DNA from: an uncultured Bacteroidales bacterium
GTDB taxonomy: Bacteria > Bacteroidota > Bacteroidia > Bacteroidales > WCHB1-69
NCBI GenBank assembly: GCA_900316305.1
Contig: ONCM01000027.1
Location: forward strand, 1-51,074
DNA: 51,074 nt
Reading direction: 5' to 3'
Below are positions 8,040 through 16,263 of this stretch, in pieces. Positions within the stretch are counted from its first letter, which is position 1; every line of letters starts with the position of its first letter. The notes beneath the pieces were generated by a model that made no database searches, was not told the origin of the DNA, and worked only from the letters and a program-made list of their open reading frames with translations. The translations under genes were made by a program, and so were the position numbers.

Positions 8040-8738
8040 TTAGCAGCGCAGCATCTTCTCCCGCAGGTGCGCGTAGCTCGCTTCGTTGAAACGGTACTGG
8101 ATGGGGGAGTGCGGCGACTTCTTCTCCTCGTCGCTTTGCGCCACTGGGGTGAGGATGCCGGAAGCGAGGAATTTCTTTTGAAAGTTTCGGCGGTCGAACT
8201 CACGGCTGAAGACATCTGTGTAGAGCCGTTGCATCTCCGGGAGCGTGAAGATGTCGTTGAGGAGGGCGAAAACGACCGGCGTGTTGATGAAGGCGATGCG
8301 GAGCTTCCACAGCGCCATGCGACAGATCTTTTCGTGGTCGAAGGCCAACTTGGGCATCTCGTGAATGTTGAACCAACGGGCGTCCTTCGCGTCGTCGCCG
8401 GCAACGGCAGCGGTCTTGTTCGGTTGGACGACGGATGCGAACGCGACGGTAATGGTGCGCCCACGCGGGTCGCGGTCTAGGTCACTGAACGCCCCTACCT
8501 CGTTGAGGTATTTGGTGGTGAGCCCCGTCTCCTCTTTCAATTCGCGACGCGCAGCCTCCTCCAAGGTCTCGTCTTCATCCAAAAAACCACCCGGGAACGC
8601 CCAACAGTCTTTGAACGGCTCATTTCCTCGTTTGATTAGCAGCACGTTGAGATGCGTGCCGTCGAAACTGAACACCACATTGTCAACCGTCACCGCGGGA
8701 CGCCAATAGTCGTAGGTGTAAACTCCTTTTTCTCCCAT
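8040..8738 (-). CDS. NrtR-like Nudix/winged-helix regulator
   Basis: 232 residues. An N-terminal Nudix domain (about 15-150) has a complete Nudix box: G51, E57, then R65-E-L-K-E-E-T-G-L73. The C-terminal part (about 155-232; motifs LLNDIFTLPEMQRLY and REFDRRNFQKKFL) is the winged-helix typical of the NrtR/AraR family of Nudix-related repressors, which bind ADP-ribose-type or sugar ligands. In many NrtR proteins the Nudix box is degenerate, so an intact one suggests possible remaining hydrolase activity. Two palindromes just upstream of its start are probable autoregulatory operators, and the nearest divergent genes encode an RND efflux system. The ligand cannot be told: no NAD or pentose genes are adjacent. 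Confidence 0.85.
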   Translation of the reverse strand: MGEKGVYTYDYWRPAVTVDNVVFSFDGTHLNVLLIKRGNEPFKDCWAFPGGFLDEDETLEEAARRELKEETGLTTKYLNEVGAFSDLDRDPRGRTITVAFASVVQPNKTAAVAGDDAKDARWFNIHEMPKLAFDHEKICRMALWKLRIAFINTPVVFALLNDIFTLPEMQRLYTDVFSREFDRRNFQKKFLASGILTPVAQSDEEKKSPHSPIQYRFNEASYAHLREKMLRC

Positions 8739-8743
8739 AATTC

Positions 8744-8760
8744 TGTGTGATTTTTACACG
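8744..8760. promoter_or_regulatory. Candidate NrtR operator 1
   Basis: TGTGTGA-TTT-TTACACG is an imperfect 7-3-7 palindrome lying between the regulator's start codon (8738) and its likely -7 box (8764-8771). It is closely similar to operator 2. Confidence 0.6.
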
Positions 8761-8763
8761 CGG

Positions 8764-8771
8764 CAAAAATA
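8764..8771 (-). promoter_or_regulatory. -7 promoter box of the NrtR-like gene
   Basis: On the minus strand the bases read TATTTTTG, 26 bases before the start codon and flanked by the two palindromes. Confidence 0.55.
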
Positions 8772-8783
8772 CATTTTTTTTAT

Positions 8784-8800
8784 TGTGTAAAACTTACACA
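8784..8800. promoter_or_regulatory. Candidate NrtR operator 2
   Basis: TGTGTAA-AAC-TTACACA is a perfect 7-bp inverted repeat with a 3-base centre. It would cover the -33 region of the regulator gene and also lies about 18 bases before the -7 box of the divergent efflux operon, so binding here could control both directions. Confidence 0.65.
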
Positions 8801-8817
8801 TCGTAACGTTTTTTTGC

Positions 8818-8825
8818 TATTTTTG
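8818..8825 (+). promoter_or_regulatory. -7 promoter box of efflux operon
   Basis: TATTTTTG on the plus strand, about 70 bases before the TolC-like start and immediately downstream of operator 2. Confidence 0.55.
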
Positions 8826-8895
8826 CAGCCTCTTAAATTTTATGAAATATAATATTTAAGTTGTTGTTTTATAGGATTTTGCAAAGAAACAGAAA

Positions 8896-10227
8896 ATGCA
8901 GATAATGAATAAAAAATGCTTATCCCTCCTCTTGGCAGGATTGCTTGCGTGCGGAATGATGACGTTGCACGCACAGGATTCTGTCCATATTGATCTTAAC
9001 AAAGCTATCGAAATCGCCCTCTCCGAGGCTCCGACGATGCGCATCGCTGACCGTACGGTCGATATCAAGCGGGAATACAAGAAAGAGCAGATTGTGTCGC
9101 TCTTCCCTGACGTTTCGCTGGCTTCGAACTACAACCGTACGCTGCTGAAGCAGACCATGTCGATGGATATGGGCGGGCAGACGATGAACATCAAGGTGGG
9201 TCGCGACAACACCTACTCGCTGGGTGCGAACCTGAGTCTCCCGATAGTCTCTTTCCCGCTCTGGTCGAGCCTGAAACTCAGCTCTATGGACATCGACTTG
9301 GCATTAGAATCGGCCCGCTCCTCCAAAATCGACCTGATCAACCAGGTGAAGCAGGCCTACTACACTTACTTGCTGGCAAAACAGTCGTACAGTGTGCTGA
9401 AAGCAAACTACGACAACTTGGATGCTAGCAACCAGCTGGTCTTGCATTCGTACGAGCAGGGCTTGGTTTCCGAATATGAGAAACTGCGTTCCGAAGTGGC
9501 ATTGCAGAACCAAAAGCCAACAGTCAACTCTGCTGCCACAGCCGTAAGGTTGTCCGCTATGCGACTCAAAGTGGTATTGGGCATGGATGTTAACGAACCC
9601 GTGATTTTTGACGGTCAACTCTCTGACTATGAGCAGTTAGTACTGAATGCTACCAAGCCTTCCGAACAGGATCTGCAATTGGCCTACAACTCCGCGTTGC
9701 GTCAGATGGAAATGGGCATTGAACAGTTGGAACAGTCCAAAAAGATTATCCGTGGTTCCTCTCTGCCGATGCTTGCGTTGGCCGGAGCCTTCCAGTATTC
9801 CGGTATGGGTGACGATGGCGGCACATTCACCAACTATCCTTACTCCTACGTGGCGTTGTCCTTGCAAGTGCCGATCGTCGGCTGGGCATCCACCCATTAC
9901 AAGCTGAAACAGTCGGATTTGAGCATCCAGAACATGCAAGACCAACGGCTGGATCTGGAACGCAATCTCCGTCTGGGCGTGCAAAGTTGCGTCAACGACA
10001 TGGAGCAGGCTATCGAAGACCTTGCTTCCAACAGCGAAACCATGCGTCAGGCACAGAAAGCTTACGACATTGCCCAGAAGCAGTACGAAGTGGGCATGAA
10101 CACCTGGCTCGACCTGCGCACCACCGAACTTGCCCTCCTCACCAGCCAGCTCTCCTACTGCCAGTCCATCTTCGACTACCTCGTGGCGAAGGCGAACTTG
10201 GATGCGACCCTCGGCGTGGAACAATGA
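8896..10227 (+). CDS. TolC-family outer membrane efflux protein
   Basis: 443 residues with a signal peptide (hydrophobic run LLLAGLLACGMM, cleavage after LHAQ). It then has the two-fold repeated helical organisation of TolC/OprM channels: DLNKAIEIALSEAP near the start of the mature protein, a periplasmic coiled coil, and the second repeat ending QKAYDIAQKQYEVGMNTWLDL. It forms the outer membrane exit duct for the MFP and RND proteins encoded next. A second Met nine bases downstream (8905) would give a more usual signal peptide length, and either start is possible. First gene of the efflux operon; 54 bases separate it from the MFP gene. Confidence 0.9.
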   Translation: MQIMNKKCLSLLLAGLLACGMMTLHAQDSVHIDLNKAIEIALSEAPTMRIADRTVDIKREYKKEQIVSLFPDVSLASNYNRTLLKQTMSMDMGGQTMNIKVGRDNTYSLGANLSLPIVSFPLWSSLKLSSMDIDLALESARSSKIDLINQVKQAYYTYLLAKQSYSVLKANYDNLDASNQLVLHSYEQGLVSEYEKLRSEVALQNQKPTVNSAATAVRLSAMRLKVVLGMDVNEPVIFDGQLSDYEQLVLNATKPSEQDLQLAYNSALRQMEMGIEQLEQSKKIIRGSSLPMLALAGAFQYSGMGDDGGTFTNYPYSYVALSLQVPIVGWASTHYKLKQSDLSIQNMQDQRLDLERNLRLGVQSCVNDMEQAIEDLASNSETMRQAQKAYDIAQKQYEVGMNTWLDLRTTELALLTSQLSYCQSIFDYLVAKANLDATLGVEQ

Positions 10228-10281
10228 TGAATTATGAATGCTGAATTATGAATATTTAATTCGAAATAAATAAATTGAAAT

Positions 10282-11286
10282 ATGAAAAAAATCACCATTT
10301 TATTGGCAGTCACCATGTTAGTGATGGTGGGTTGCAAGAAGAAAGAGGCTGTCACCGCCGGTGACCAGAAGATGACCATCCGCACGCAGGAGGTGCACGT
10401 GGAGGAGGTTGACCAACCCTACGAGTACACCGCTATCGTGGAGGCTAACGCCGTCAACAACATCGCCCCGCTCACGGGCGGCCGTATCGACAGAATCTAT
10501 GTGGAGGTCGGCGACCGTGTCAGCAAGGGCAAGGTCCTCGTGCAGATGAACGAGAACAGCCTCAAACAGTCCAAATCACAGCTTGACAACCTCAAGGCCA
10601 GCTTCAAGCGCGTGGACGAGCTCTACAAGGTCGGTGGCGTTTCCAAATCCGATTGGGACGCAATGAAGACCCAACTGGATGTGGCGCAAACCACCTACGA
10701 CAACCTCTTGGAAAACACGCAGTTGATCAGCCCGATTTCTGGTGTGGTGACGCAACGCAACTACGACAGCGGCGACCTCTACGGCGGTCTGCCCGTGGTA
10801 CAGGTGCAGCAAATCACGCCCGTGAAGATGAACATTAACATCTCCGAAACGCTGTTCAAGCAGGTGAAAGTGGGCACGCCGGTTACAGTCAAGGTGGATG
10901 CCTACGGTGACGAGGAGTTCAAGGGCAAGATCAGCCTCATCTACCCGACCATGGACGGTGCCACGCACACCTTCCCCGTGGAAGTGCAGCTGGCCAACAC
11001 CGACAGCCGCGTGCGCCCGGGTATGTATGCCCGCGTGACCATGAACTTCGGCAAGGAGAAACACGTGGTTGTCCCCGACGAGGCCATCTTCCGTCAGCAA
11101 GGTTCCGGCAACCGCTATGTTTATGTTTATAAAGACGGTAAGGTTTCCTTCAACCAGGTTGAAATCGGTCGCCACCTCGACAGAGCCTACGAACTCATCT
11201 CCGGCAACGTCCAGGACGGCGACATGGTGGCCACCACGGGACTTGCACGACTGAAAGACGGGTTGGAAGTGAATGTCGAAAAATAA
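10282..11286 (+). CDS. RND efflux periplasmic adaptor (MFP) lipoprotein
   Basis: 334 residues. A lipoprotein signal with Cys18 (LVMVGC) anchors it in a membrane. The biotinyl-lipoyl-like hairpin begins with AIVEANAVNNIAPLTGGRID and VGDRVSKGKVLVQM, followed by a short coiled-coil hairpin (about 93-140), the return lipoyl strand LISPISGVVTQRNYDSGDL, a beta-barrel domain, and the C-terminal membrane-proximal domain (VPDEAIFRQQGSGNRYVYV). It belongs to the AcrA/MexA/HlyD-like family and bridges the inner membrane pump to TolC. Its coding strand has few A/T-rich codons, like the pump gene that follows. Confidence 0.9.
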   Translation: MKKITILLAVTMLVMVGCKKKEAVTAGDQKMTIRTQEVHVEEVDQPYEYTAIVEANAVNNIAPLTGGRIDRIYVEVGDRVSKGKVLVQMNENSLKQSKSQLDNLKASFKRVDELYKVGGVSKSDWDAMKTQLDVAQTTYDNLLENTQLISPISGVVTQRNYDSGDLYGGLPVVQVQQITPVKMNINISETLFKQVKVGTPVTVKVDAYGDEEFKGKISLIYPTMDGATHTFPVEVQLANTDSRVRPGMYARVTMNFGKEKHVVVPDEAIFRQQGSGNRYVYVYKDGKVSFNQVEIGRHLDRAYELISGNVQDGDMVATTGLARLKDGLEVNVEK

Positions 11287-11296
11287 TGGTTATAGG

Positions 11297-11410
11297 TTAT
11301 TGAAGTTTATAGTTTATAGTTTTTAGTTATAGTTTATAGTTTAAGGTTTATGGTAAAAAGCTAACAGCCAACAGCCAACAGCTAATAGCCAACAGCCAAT
11401 AGCCAATAGC
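11297..11410. repeat. Simple repeats between MFP and RND genes
   Basis: Two classes in succession: TATAGTTTATAGTTT-like units (to about 11352) and AGCCAACAGCCAATAGC-like units (about 11360-11410). The first starts ten bases after the MFP stop; the second ends just before the RND start codon. Confidence 0.8.
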
Positions 11411-11417
11411 AAGAAAT

Positions 11418-14400
11418 ATGAGTTTATACCAGAAATCGGTCGCGAGACCTATCATGACAGGGTTGATTTACATTGCCGTCATCATCATCGGCATATTCTC
11501 CCTGACCCGGCTGCCGGTGGACCTCTTCCCCCACATGGACAGCAACACCATCATGGTGCTCACCGTCTATGGCGGCGCGAGCGCGGAGGACATCGAGGAC
11601 AACGTGTCCAAACCCATCGAGAACGTGCTCAACACACTGAGCGACCTCAAGCACATCACCTCCAACTCCAAGGAGAACTACTCCATCGTCTATCTGGAGT
11701 TCGAGTATGGTGTGGATATCGAACAGAAAACCAACGATGTACGAGACAAGTTGGACATGGTGAAGTCGGCATTGCCCGACGGTGCCAACCAGCCCTATCT
11801 GTTCAAATTCAGCGCCGACGACATGCCCATTATGATGCTGTCGGTGCAGTCTGGACAGAGCACGCAGGCGTTGTATAAGATCCTGGACGACAAGGTCTCC
11901 TCCCCGCTGTCGCGTATCAGCGGTGTGGGTGCGGTCTCCATCTCCGGTGCCCCGCAGCGTGAGATCCAGGTCTATTGCGACCCCTACAAGTTGGAAAGTT
12001 ACAACCTTACCATCGAGACCATCGCCTCCATTTTAGGCGCGGAGAACCGCAACGTCTCCCTCGGTGTCATGGATGTGGGTTCCAAGACCTACTCCATGCG
12101 TGTGGATGGCGAGTTCAACAGCGCGGATGAGATGGAAGACGTGGTGGTCGGCAGCTACAACAACAAGAACGTCTATCTGAAGGATGTGGCCGTGGTGAAA
12201 GACACGCTACAGGAACGTATGCAGGAGTCCTATACCGACGGACAACGCGGTGCTATGATCATCATCCAAAAGCAGACCGGTGCCAATACGGTGCAGATCT
12301 GTAAGAAAGTGTTGAAGGAATTGCCTGGTATCCAACGTTCTCTGCCCGCCGACGTGAACCTGAGCGTGCTGGTTGATAACTCTGACAACATCACCAACAC
12401 CATCGACAGTTTGGAGGAAACCATCCTCATCATCCTGTTGTTGGTGGTCATCGTGGTGCTCTTCTTCCTCGGTAGATGGCGCGCCACCATCATCATCGCC
12501 ATTGTGGTGCCCGTCTCCTTGATTGCGGCATTTATTTACCTCTTGGCTACGGGTAATACTCTGAATATCATTTCGTTGTCATCTATCTCCATTGCCATCG
12601 GTTTGGTGGTCGATGACTCCATCGTGGTGTTGGAGAACATCACCACGCATATCGAGCGAGGGTCGAAGCCCAAGGCGGCGGCCGTGTTCGCCACCAGTGA
12701 GGTGTCCCTCTCCATTATCGCTTCCACCTTGGTGATTATCGCTGTGTTCTTGCCGTTGACCTTCCTTACCGGTATGGCCGGCGTGCTCTTCAAACAGTTG
12801 GGATGGATTGTCACCATCGTGATTGCGGTCTCCTTGGCGGCCGCTATGACGCTGACCCCGATGCTCTGTTCCCTCTTGTTGAAGAAGAACCCGAAAAAGA
12901 GCAAGTGGTTCGCCACAGTTTACGGCCCCATCGAGCGATTCCTGGCCCGTCTGGACAACGGCTACGCCAAACTGCTCCGCTGGTGCGTGAACCACCGGAA
13001 GACGGTTGTCGGTCTCGCCACGGTCATCTTCCTCGCCAGCTTGACCCTGCTGAAGGTGATTCCTACCGAGTTTTTCCCGACGCAGGACAACGCCCGTTTG
13101 AGTGCCACCGTGAAGCTGCCGCAGGGCACGCGTGTGGAGACCACCAAGGCGTTGGGCGACCAGATTGTGAAGGAGATCCGTGAAAAGTATCCGGACGAAA
13201 TCAAATCCATCAACTATTCCGTGGGTATGCCCGATGAGGACAACACCTGGAGCCTGATGCGTGATAACGGCACGAATTTGCTTTCCTACAACATCCGCTT
13301 GGTCAAGAAGACGGAACGTGAGAAGTTCATTACGGAGATTGCCGATGGTGTTCGCGCCATTCTGCGCCAGCATATCGAGATTGTCTCCTCCACGGTCACC
13401 ACCGGACAGGGTAACATGGGTGGACAATCTACCGTCGATATTGAGCTTTACTGTTACGACTTCAACACCACCGACCAGTTCGCCGCTGACCTCGCTGATC
13501 GTATGCGACAAGTGCCGGGCTGTTCCGAAGTGGTGATCAGCCGTGACGAATACACCCCCGAGCTGGAGGTTGTTTTCGACCGCCAGAAACTGGCCGAGAA
13601 CGGACTCAACTCCACAACGGCTGCCGGTTACGTGCGCAACCGCTTCAACGGTTACACGGCTTCGCAGTTCCGTGAAGATGGTGACGAGTACAACATCCGT
13701 GTGCGTTACGCTCCTGAGTTCCGTAACGATATACACGCCATCGAGAACATCTTGATGTACAACAATATGGGCAAAGGCATCCGTATTGGTGATGTGGCCA
13801 CCGTGGAAGAAACCTTCACCCCGCCGACCATCGTCCGTAAGGACCGTGAGCGTATGGTCAAAGTCTCCTGTGTGGTCGCCAAGGGCGCTGTGCTGAGTGA
13901 ACTGGTGGAATCTGCACAGAAGGAACTCGACCAGATGGACATCCCCGCCACCCTCGATTACAAGATTGGTGGTACGTGGGAAGACCAACAGGATGCTTTC
14001 GGCGATATGTTCGTCTTGATGGCCCTGATTATCATGTTGGTCTATGTGGTGATGGCCGCCCAGTTCGAATCGTTCAGCTATCCGTTCGTCATCATGGGCT
14101 CCATCCTTTTCGCCCTCACCGGTGTGTTGATTGGCTTGGCCGTCACGCGCACCGCCTTGGGTATCATGGCGTTGATCGGCGTGATGATGCTGATCGGTAT
14201 TGTGGTGAAGAACGGTATCGTGCTGATTGACTACACCAGTTTGTGTGTCGAGCGCGGCATGAGCATCAAAGACGCTGTTGTCGCCGGCGGTCGTTCCCGT
14301 TTGCGTCCCATCTTGATGACCACCCTGACCACGGTCTTGGGTATGATCCCGTTGGCCGTTGATAAGGGCGAGGGTGCCGAGATGTGGAACTCCATGGGTA

Positions 14401-14555
14401 TGGTCGTGGCCTGGGGTCTTACCTTCTCCACGATGGTCACCCTGATCCTCATCCCGATCCTCTTCAGCAAGTTCGCCGAATGGAACGCCCGCGGTGCCGA
14501 ACGCCGCCGTGCCCGCCGCGAACGCAACAAAGCCCTCGGCGTCAACGAAGTTTAG
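11418..14555 (+). CDS. RND-family multidrug efflux pump (AcrB/HAE type)
   Basis: 1045 residues, the normal length of AcrB-type inner membrane transporters. It has the first membrane helix near the N-terminus (GLIYIAVIIIGIFSL), two large periplasmic loops, and two blocks of membrane helices. The proton-relay residues are present: the Asp pair in GLVVDDSIVVLENI and the Lys in GIVVKNGIVLIDY. It exports hydrophobic compounds by proton antiport through the MFP and TolC partners encoded upstream. Its C-terminus is cytoplasmic and Arg-rich (RGAERRRARRERNK). The stop codon TAG lies inside a TTAGTTAGTAG simple repeat, so the last residues may have been altered by the repeat. Confidence 0.95.
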   Translation: MSLYQKSVARPIMTGLIYIAVIIIGIFSLTRLPVDLFPHMDSNTIMVLTVYGGASAEDIEDNVSKPIENVLNTLSDLKHITSNSKENYSIVYLEFEYGVDIEQKTNDVRDKLDMVKSALPDGANQPYLFKFSADDMPIMMLSVQSGQSTQALYKILDDKVSSPLSRISGVGAVSISGAPQREIQVYCDPYKLESYNLTIETIASILGAENRNVSLGVMDVGSKTYSMRVDGEFNSADEMEDVVVGSYNNKNVYLKDVAVVKDTLQERMQESYTDGQRGAMIIIQKQTGANTVQICKKVLKELPGIQRSLPADVNLSVLVDNSDNITNTIDSLEETILIILLLVVIVVLFFLGRWRATIIIAIVVPVSLIAAFIYLLATGNTLNIISLSSISIAIGLVVDDSIVVLENITTHIERGSKPKAAAVFATSEVSLSIIASTLVIIAVFLPLTFLTGMAGVLFKQLGWIVTIVIAVSLAAAMTLTPMLCSLLLKKNPKKSKWFATVYGPIERFLARLDNGYAKLLRWCVNHRKTVVGLATVIFLASLTLLKVIPTEFFPTQDNARLSATVKLPQGTRVETTKALGDQIVKEIREKYPDEIKSINYSVGMPDEDNTWSLMRDNGTNLLSYNIRLVKKTEREKFITEIADGVRAILRQHIEIVSSTVTTGQGNMGGQSTVDIELYCYDFNTTDQFAADLADRMRQVPGCSEVVISRDEYTPELEVVFDRQKLAENGLNSTTAAGYVRNRFNGYTASQFREDGDEYNIRVRYAPEFRNDIHAIENILMYNNMGKGIRIGDVATVEETFTPPTIVRKDRERMVKVSCVVAKGAVLSELVESAQKELDQMDIPATLDYKIGGTWEDQQDAFGDMFVLMALIIMLVYVVMAAQFESFSYPFVIMGSILFALTGVLIGLAVTRTALGIMALIGVMMLIGIVVKNGIVLIDYTSLCVERGMSIKDAVVAGGRSRLRPILMTTLTTVLGMIPLAVDKGEGAEMWNSMGMVVAWGLTFSTMVTLILIPILFSKFAEWNARGAERRRARRERNKALGVNEV

Positions 14556-14586
14556 TTAGTAGTTAGCAGTTAGTAGTTAGCAGTTG
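14552..14586. repeat. TTAGTAG/TTAGCAG simple repeat at RND stop codon
   Basis: The repeat includes the TAG stop of the RND gene at 14553-14555. Confidence 0.8.
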
Positions 14587-14626
14587 AAACGAAAAAGCCT
14601 CCATATTATTAAACAACTTCCTTAAG

Positions 14627-14643
14627 CAGCCTCGGAGAGGCAA
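14627..14643. repeat. Hairpin repeat shared with 50248-50264
   Basis: GCCTC-GGA-GAGGC hairpin whose reverse complement matches 15 of 17 bases of the hairpin at 50248-50264. Both are accompanied by a CCATACT-like word nearby, so they may be degraded copies of one dispersed element. Confidence 0.4.
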
Positions 14644-14694
14644 AACGCGCGAGTATGGGGCAGGTAGAAACAAATAAACAAATAGATACTAAAA

Positions 14695-15000
14695 ATGAAA
14701 GCCGTCTTCATATCATTATACCAAGCCTTCTACGATGAGGTGATGGAAATTTTAGACAAAAACGAAATCCGCGGATTCACCTTCTGGAACGAGGTGCAGG
14801 GCCGCGGTAGCCACGATGGAGAACCGCACTATGGCACTCATGCATGGCCGACTCTGAACTCCGCCATCTTGGCCTTTATGCCGGATGAGAAGGTCAAACC
14901 GTTGCTCCACGACATCCACGAATTGGACATGTCCGCCGAGCAACAAGGGTTGCGCGCCTTCGTTTTGAATGCCGAGGAAATCACGGACAAGGACCTGTAG
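14695..15000 (+). CDS. PII-like small protein next to RND pump
   Basis: 101 residues, no signal or membrane segment. The pattern MKAVFISLYQAFYDEVMEILDKNEIRGFT, a central loop with GRGSHDGEPHYGTHAWP, and a final strand-helix (MPDEKVKPLLHDIHELD) fit the ferredoxin-like PII fold. Such PII-like proteins are often encoded next to metal or drug RND pumps. The loop has three His (SHDGEPHYGTH), which might bind a metal; that is inference. It follows the RND gene by 139 bases. The stop codon TAG is the first part of a 28-bp palindrome, so the original C-terminus may have been changed. Confidence 0.6.
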   Translation: MKAVFISLYQAFYDEVMEILDKNEIRGFTFWNEVQGRGSHDGEPHYGTHAWPTLNSAILAFMPDEKVKPLLHDIHELDMSAEQQGLRAFVLNAEEITDKDL

Positions 15001-15024
15001 AGACGCGCCATGGCACGTCTCTAC
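14997..15024. repeat. 28-bp palindromic repeat, copy 1
   Basis: GTAGAGACG, ten central bases (CGCCATGGCA), CGTCTCTAC. The leading GTAG contains the stop codon of the PII-like gene. May act as a terminator-like hairpin without a T tract. Confidence 0.85.
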
Positions 15025-15074
15025 GACATGACCTCATGCCCAAATATATATTAACGAAGCATAACCTCAAACTA

Positions 15075-16187
15075 ATGAAAAAGCCCCTATCCCTCTGCCT
15101 CTTATTGGCAGTCATCCTGTTCGGCAACCTCTCCGCCCAGGTCCAGCATTTCACCTGGCAGAACGTACAGCGCGAGTACCTCGTGCGCACCCCCGCGAAT
15201 CATGACGGTACGCTACCGGTTCTGTTCTTCCTGCACGGATTGGGTGACAATATCACCGATTGTGACGGGGAGTTTGATTTCGGGCAGTTAGCCGAGGATT
15301 TCGGTTGGGCGATTGTGGTGCCGCAAGCCCTCACCCAAGGTATTTTCGGCACTATGTGGAACGCGGGGCTGTTGAGCAGCTCGATTGACGATGCTGGCTT
15401 TCTATTGGCACTTCTTGATTCGCTGACTGAACAGTACCAACTTGACCCCGACAGCGTATTCTTCACTGGCTTCTCCATGGGCGGCTTCATGACCTATCGC
15501 ATGGCTATTGAGCATGGAGACCGTATCACGGCCTGCGCACCCGTCAGCGGACTGATTTCCACTGCGGATGCCACCAAAACACCCGTTACACCTGTCCGCA
15601 TTCTCCACATCCATGGCACTAACGACAATATTGTAGGATATAACGGGATTTCTTACGGATCTACGCTCGGCCTCGGAGTCGATGCCATCCTCGATTATTG
15701 GCAGAATGCCAACGATTGCAACGGCGAATTTGCCATCGACACACTGCCCAACCTCAAGATCGACGGACTGCGTTTCATCCGCTACACCTACAATTGCGAC
15801 ACGGACTTGCAGCATTTGAAAGTGGTAGGCGGTACGCACAAATGGTATCATGATGCCGACCTGTATGATGTTGGATATGAAGATGTTATCTATGAATTTT
15901 TCACAGGACACATTGCCCCGTCAAGAACCCCTGTTCGTGAGAAATCCCATATAGTGATTTATCCGAATCCAAACACAGGCTTCTTCAATGTCCAATTGTT
16001 TGAATGCGATTCTCCTAATATCGAAATTCGGGTGTTTGATATCTATGGAAAATTGGTTGATGTTGTAGAGACGATGTGCACATCGTCCCTGCAGACCGTA
16101 CAAATTGACTTGTCCCGTCACCCCGACGGTGTTTATTTCGTGCGCGAACAGAGCGGCGCAATGGCGAAGGTAGTGGTGGCGCGATGA
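15075..16187 (+). CDS. Secreted esterase (PHB-depolymerase-like) with T9SS sorting domain
   Basis: 370 residues from the ATG at 15075, chosen because it begins a normal signal peptide (MKKPLSLCLLLAVILFGNLSAQ); an in-frame ATG 39 bases earlier adds only charged residues. The alpha/beta-hydrolase core has the oxyanion-hole segment FFLHGLGDN and the nucleophile elbow GFSMGGF (Ser near residue 134), with LHIHGTNDN around the likely acid. This pattern is typical of feruloyl/acetyl esterases and poly-hydroxybutyrate depolymerase-like enzymes. The last ~80 residues are a type A T9SS sorting domain (VIYPNPNTGFFNV...RVFDIYGKLV...GVYFV). Within that tail a 28-bp palindromic repeat (16065-16092) is part of the coding sequence. 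Confidence 0.85.
   Translation: MKKPLSLCLLLAVILFGNLSAQVQHFTWQNVQREYLVRTPANHDGTLPVLFFLHGLGDNITDCDGEFDFGQLAEDFGWAIVVPQALTQGIFGTMWNAGLLSSSIDDAGFLLALLDSLTEQYQLDPDSVFFTGFSMGGFMTYRMAIEHGDRITACAPVSGLISTADATKTPVTPVRILHIHGTNDNIVGYNGISYGSTLGLGVDAILDYWQNANDCNGEFAIDTLPNLKIDGLRFIRYTYNCDTDLQHLKVVGGTHKWYHDADLYDVGYEDVIYEFFTGHIAPSRTPVREKSHIVIYPNPNTGFFNVQLFECDSPNIEIRVFDIYGKLVDVVETMCTSSLQTVQIDLSRHPDGVYFVREQSGAMAKVVVAR
16065..16092. repeat. 28-bp palindromic repeat, copy 2, inside a coding region
   Basis: GTAGAGACG-ATGTGCACAT-CGTCCCTGC, with a palindromic centre and a decayed right arm. It is read in frame as part of VVETMCTSSLQ in the T9SS domain of the esterase. Confidence 0.75.
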
Positions 16188-16189
16188 AG

Positions 16190-16262
16190 GAGGATGAGAG
16201 GATGAGAGGATAAGAAGATAAGAGGAAGAGGATAAGATGATAAGATGATAAGATGATAGAAT
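16190..16262. repeat. GAGGATGA/GATAAGA simple repeat
   Basis: Purine-rich tandem repeat filling the whole gap from the esterase stop codon to the next start codon. Confidence 0.8.
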
Positions 16263-16263
16263 A

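Noticed and set aside
12579-13988. 469-codon open frame antisense to the RND gene
   Set aside because: It is a shadow of the GC-rich pump gene: His/Asp/Gly/Val-rich composition without domains, and the opposite strand encodes a complete AcrB-type protein.
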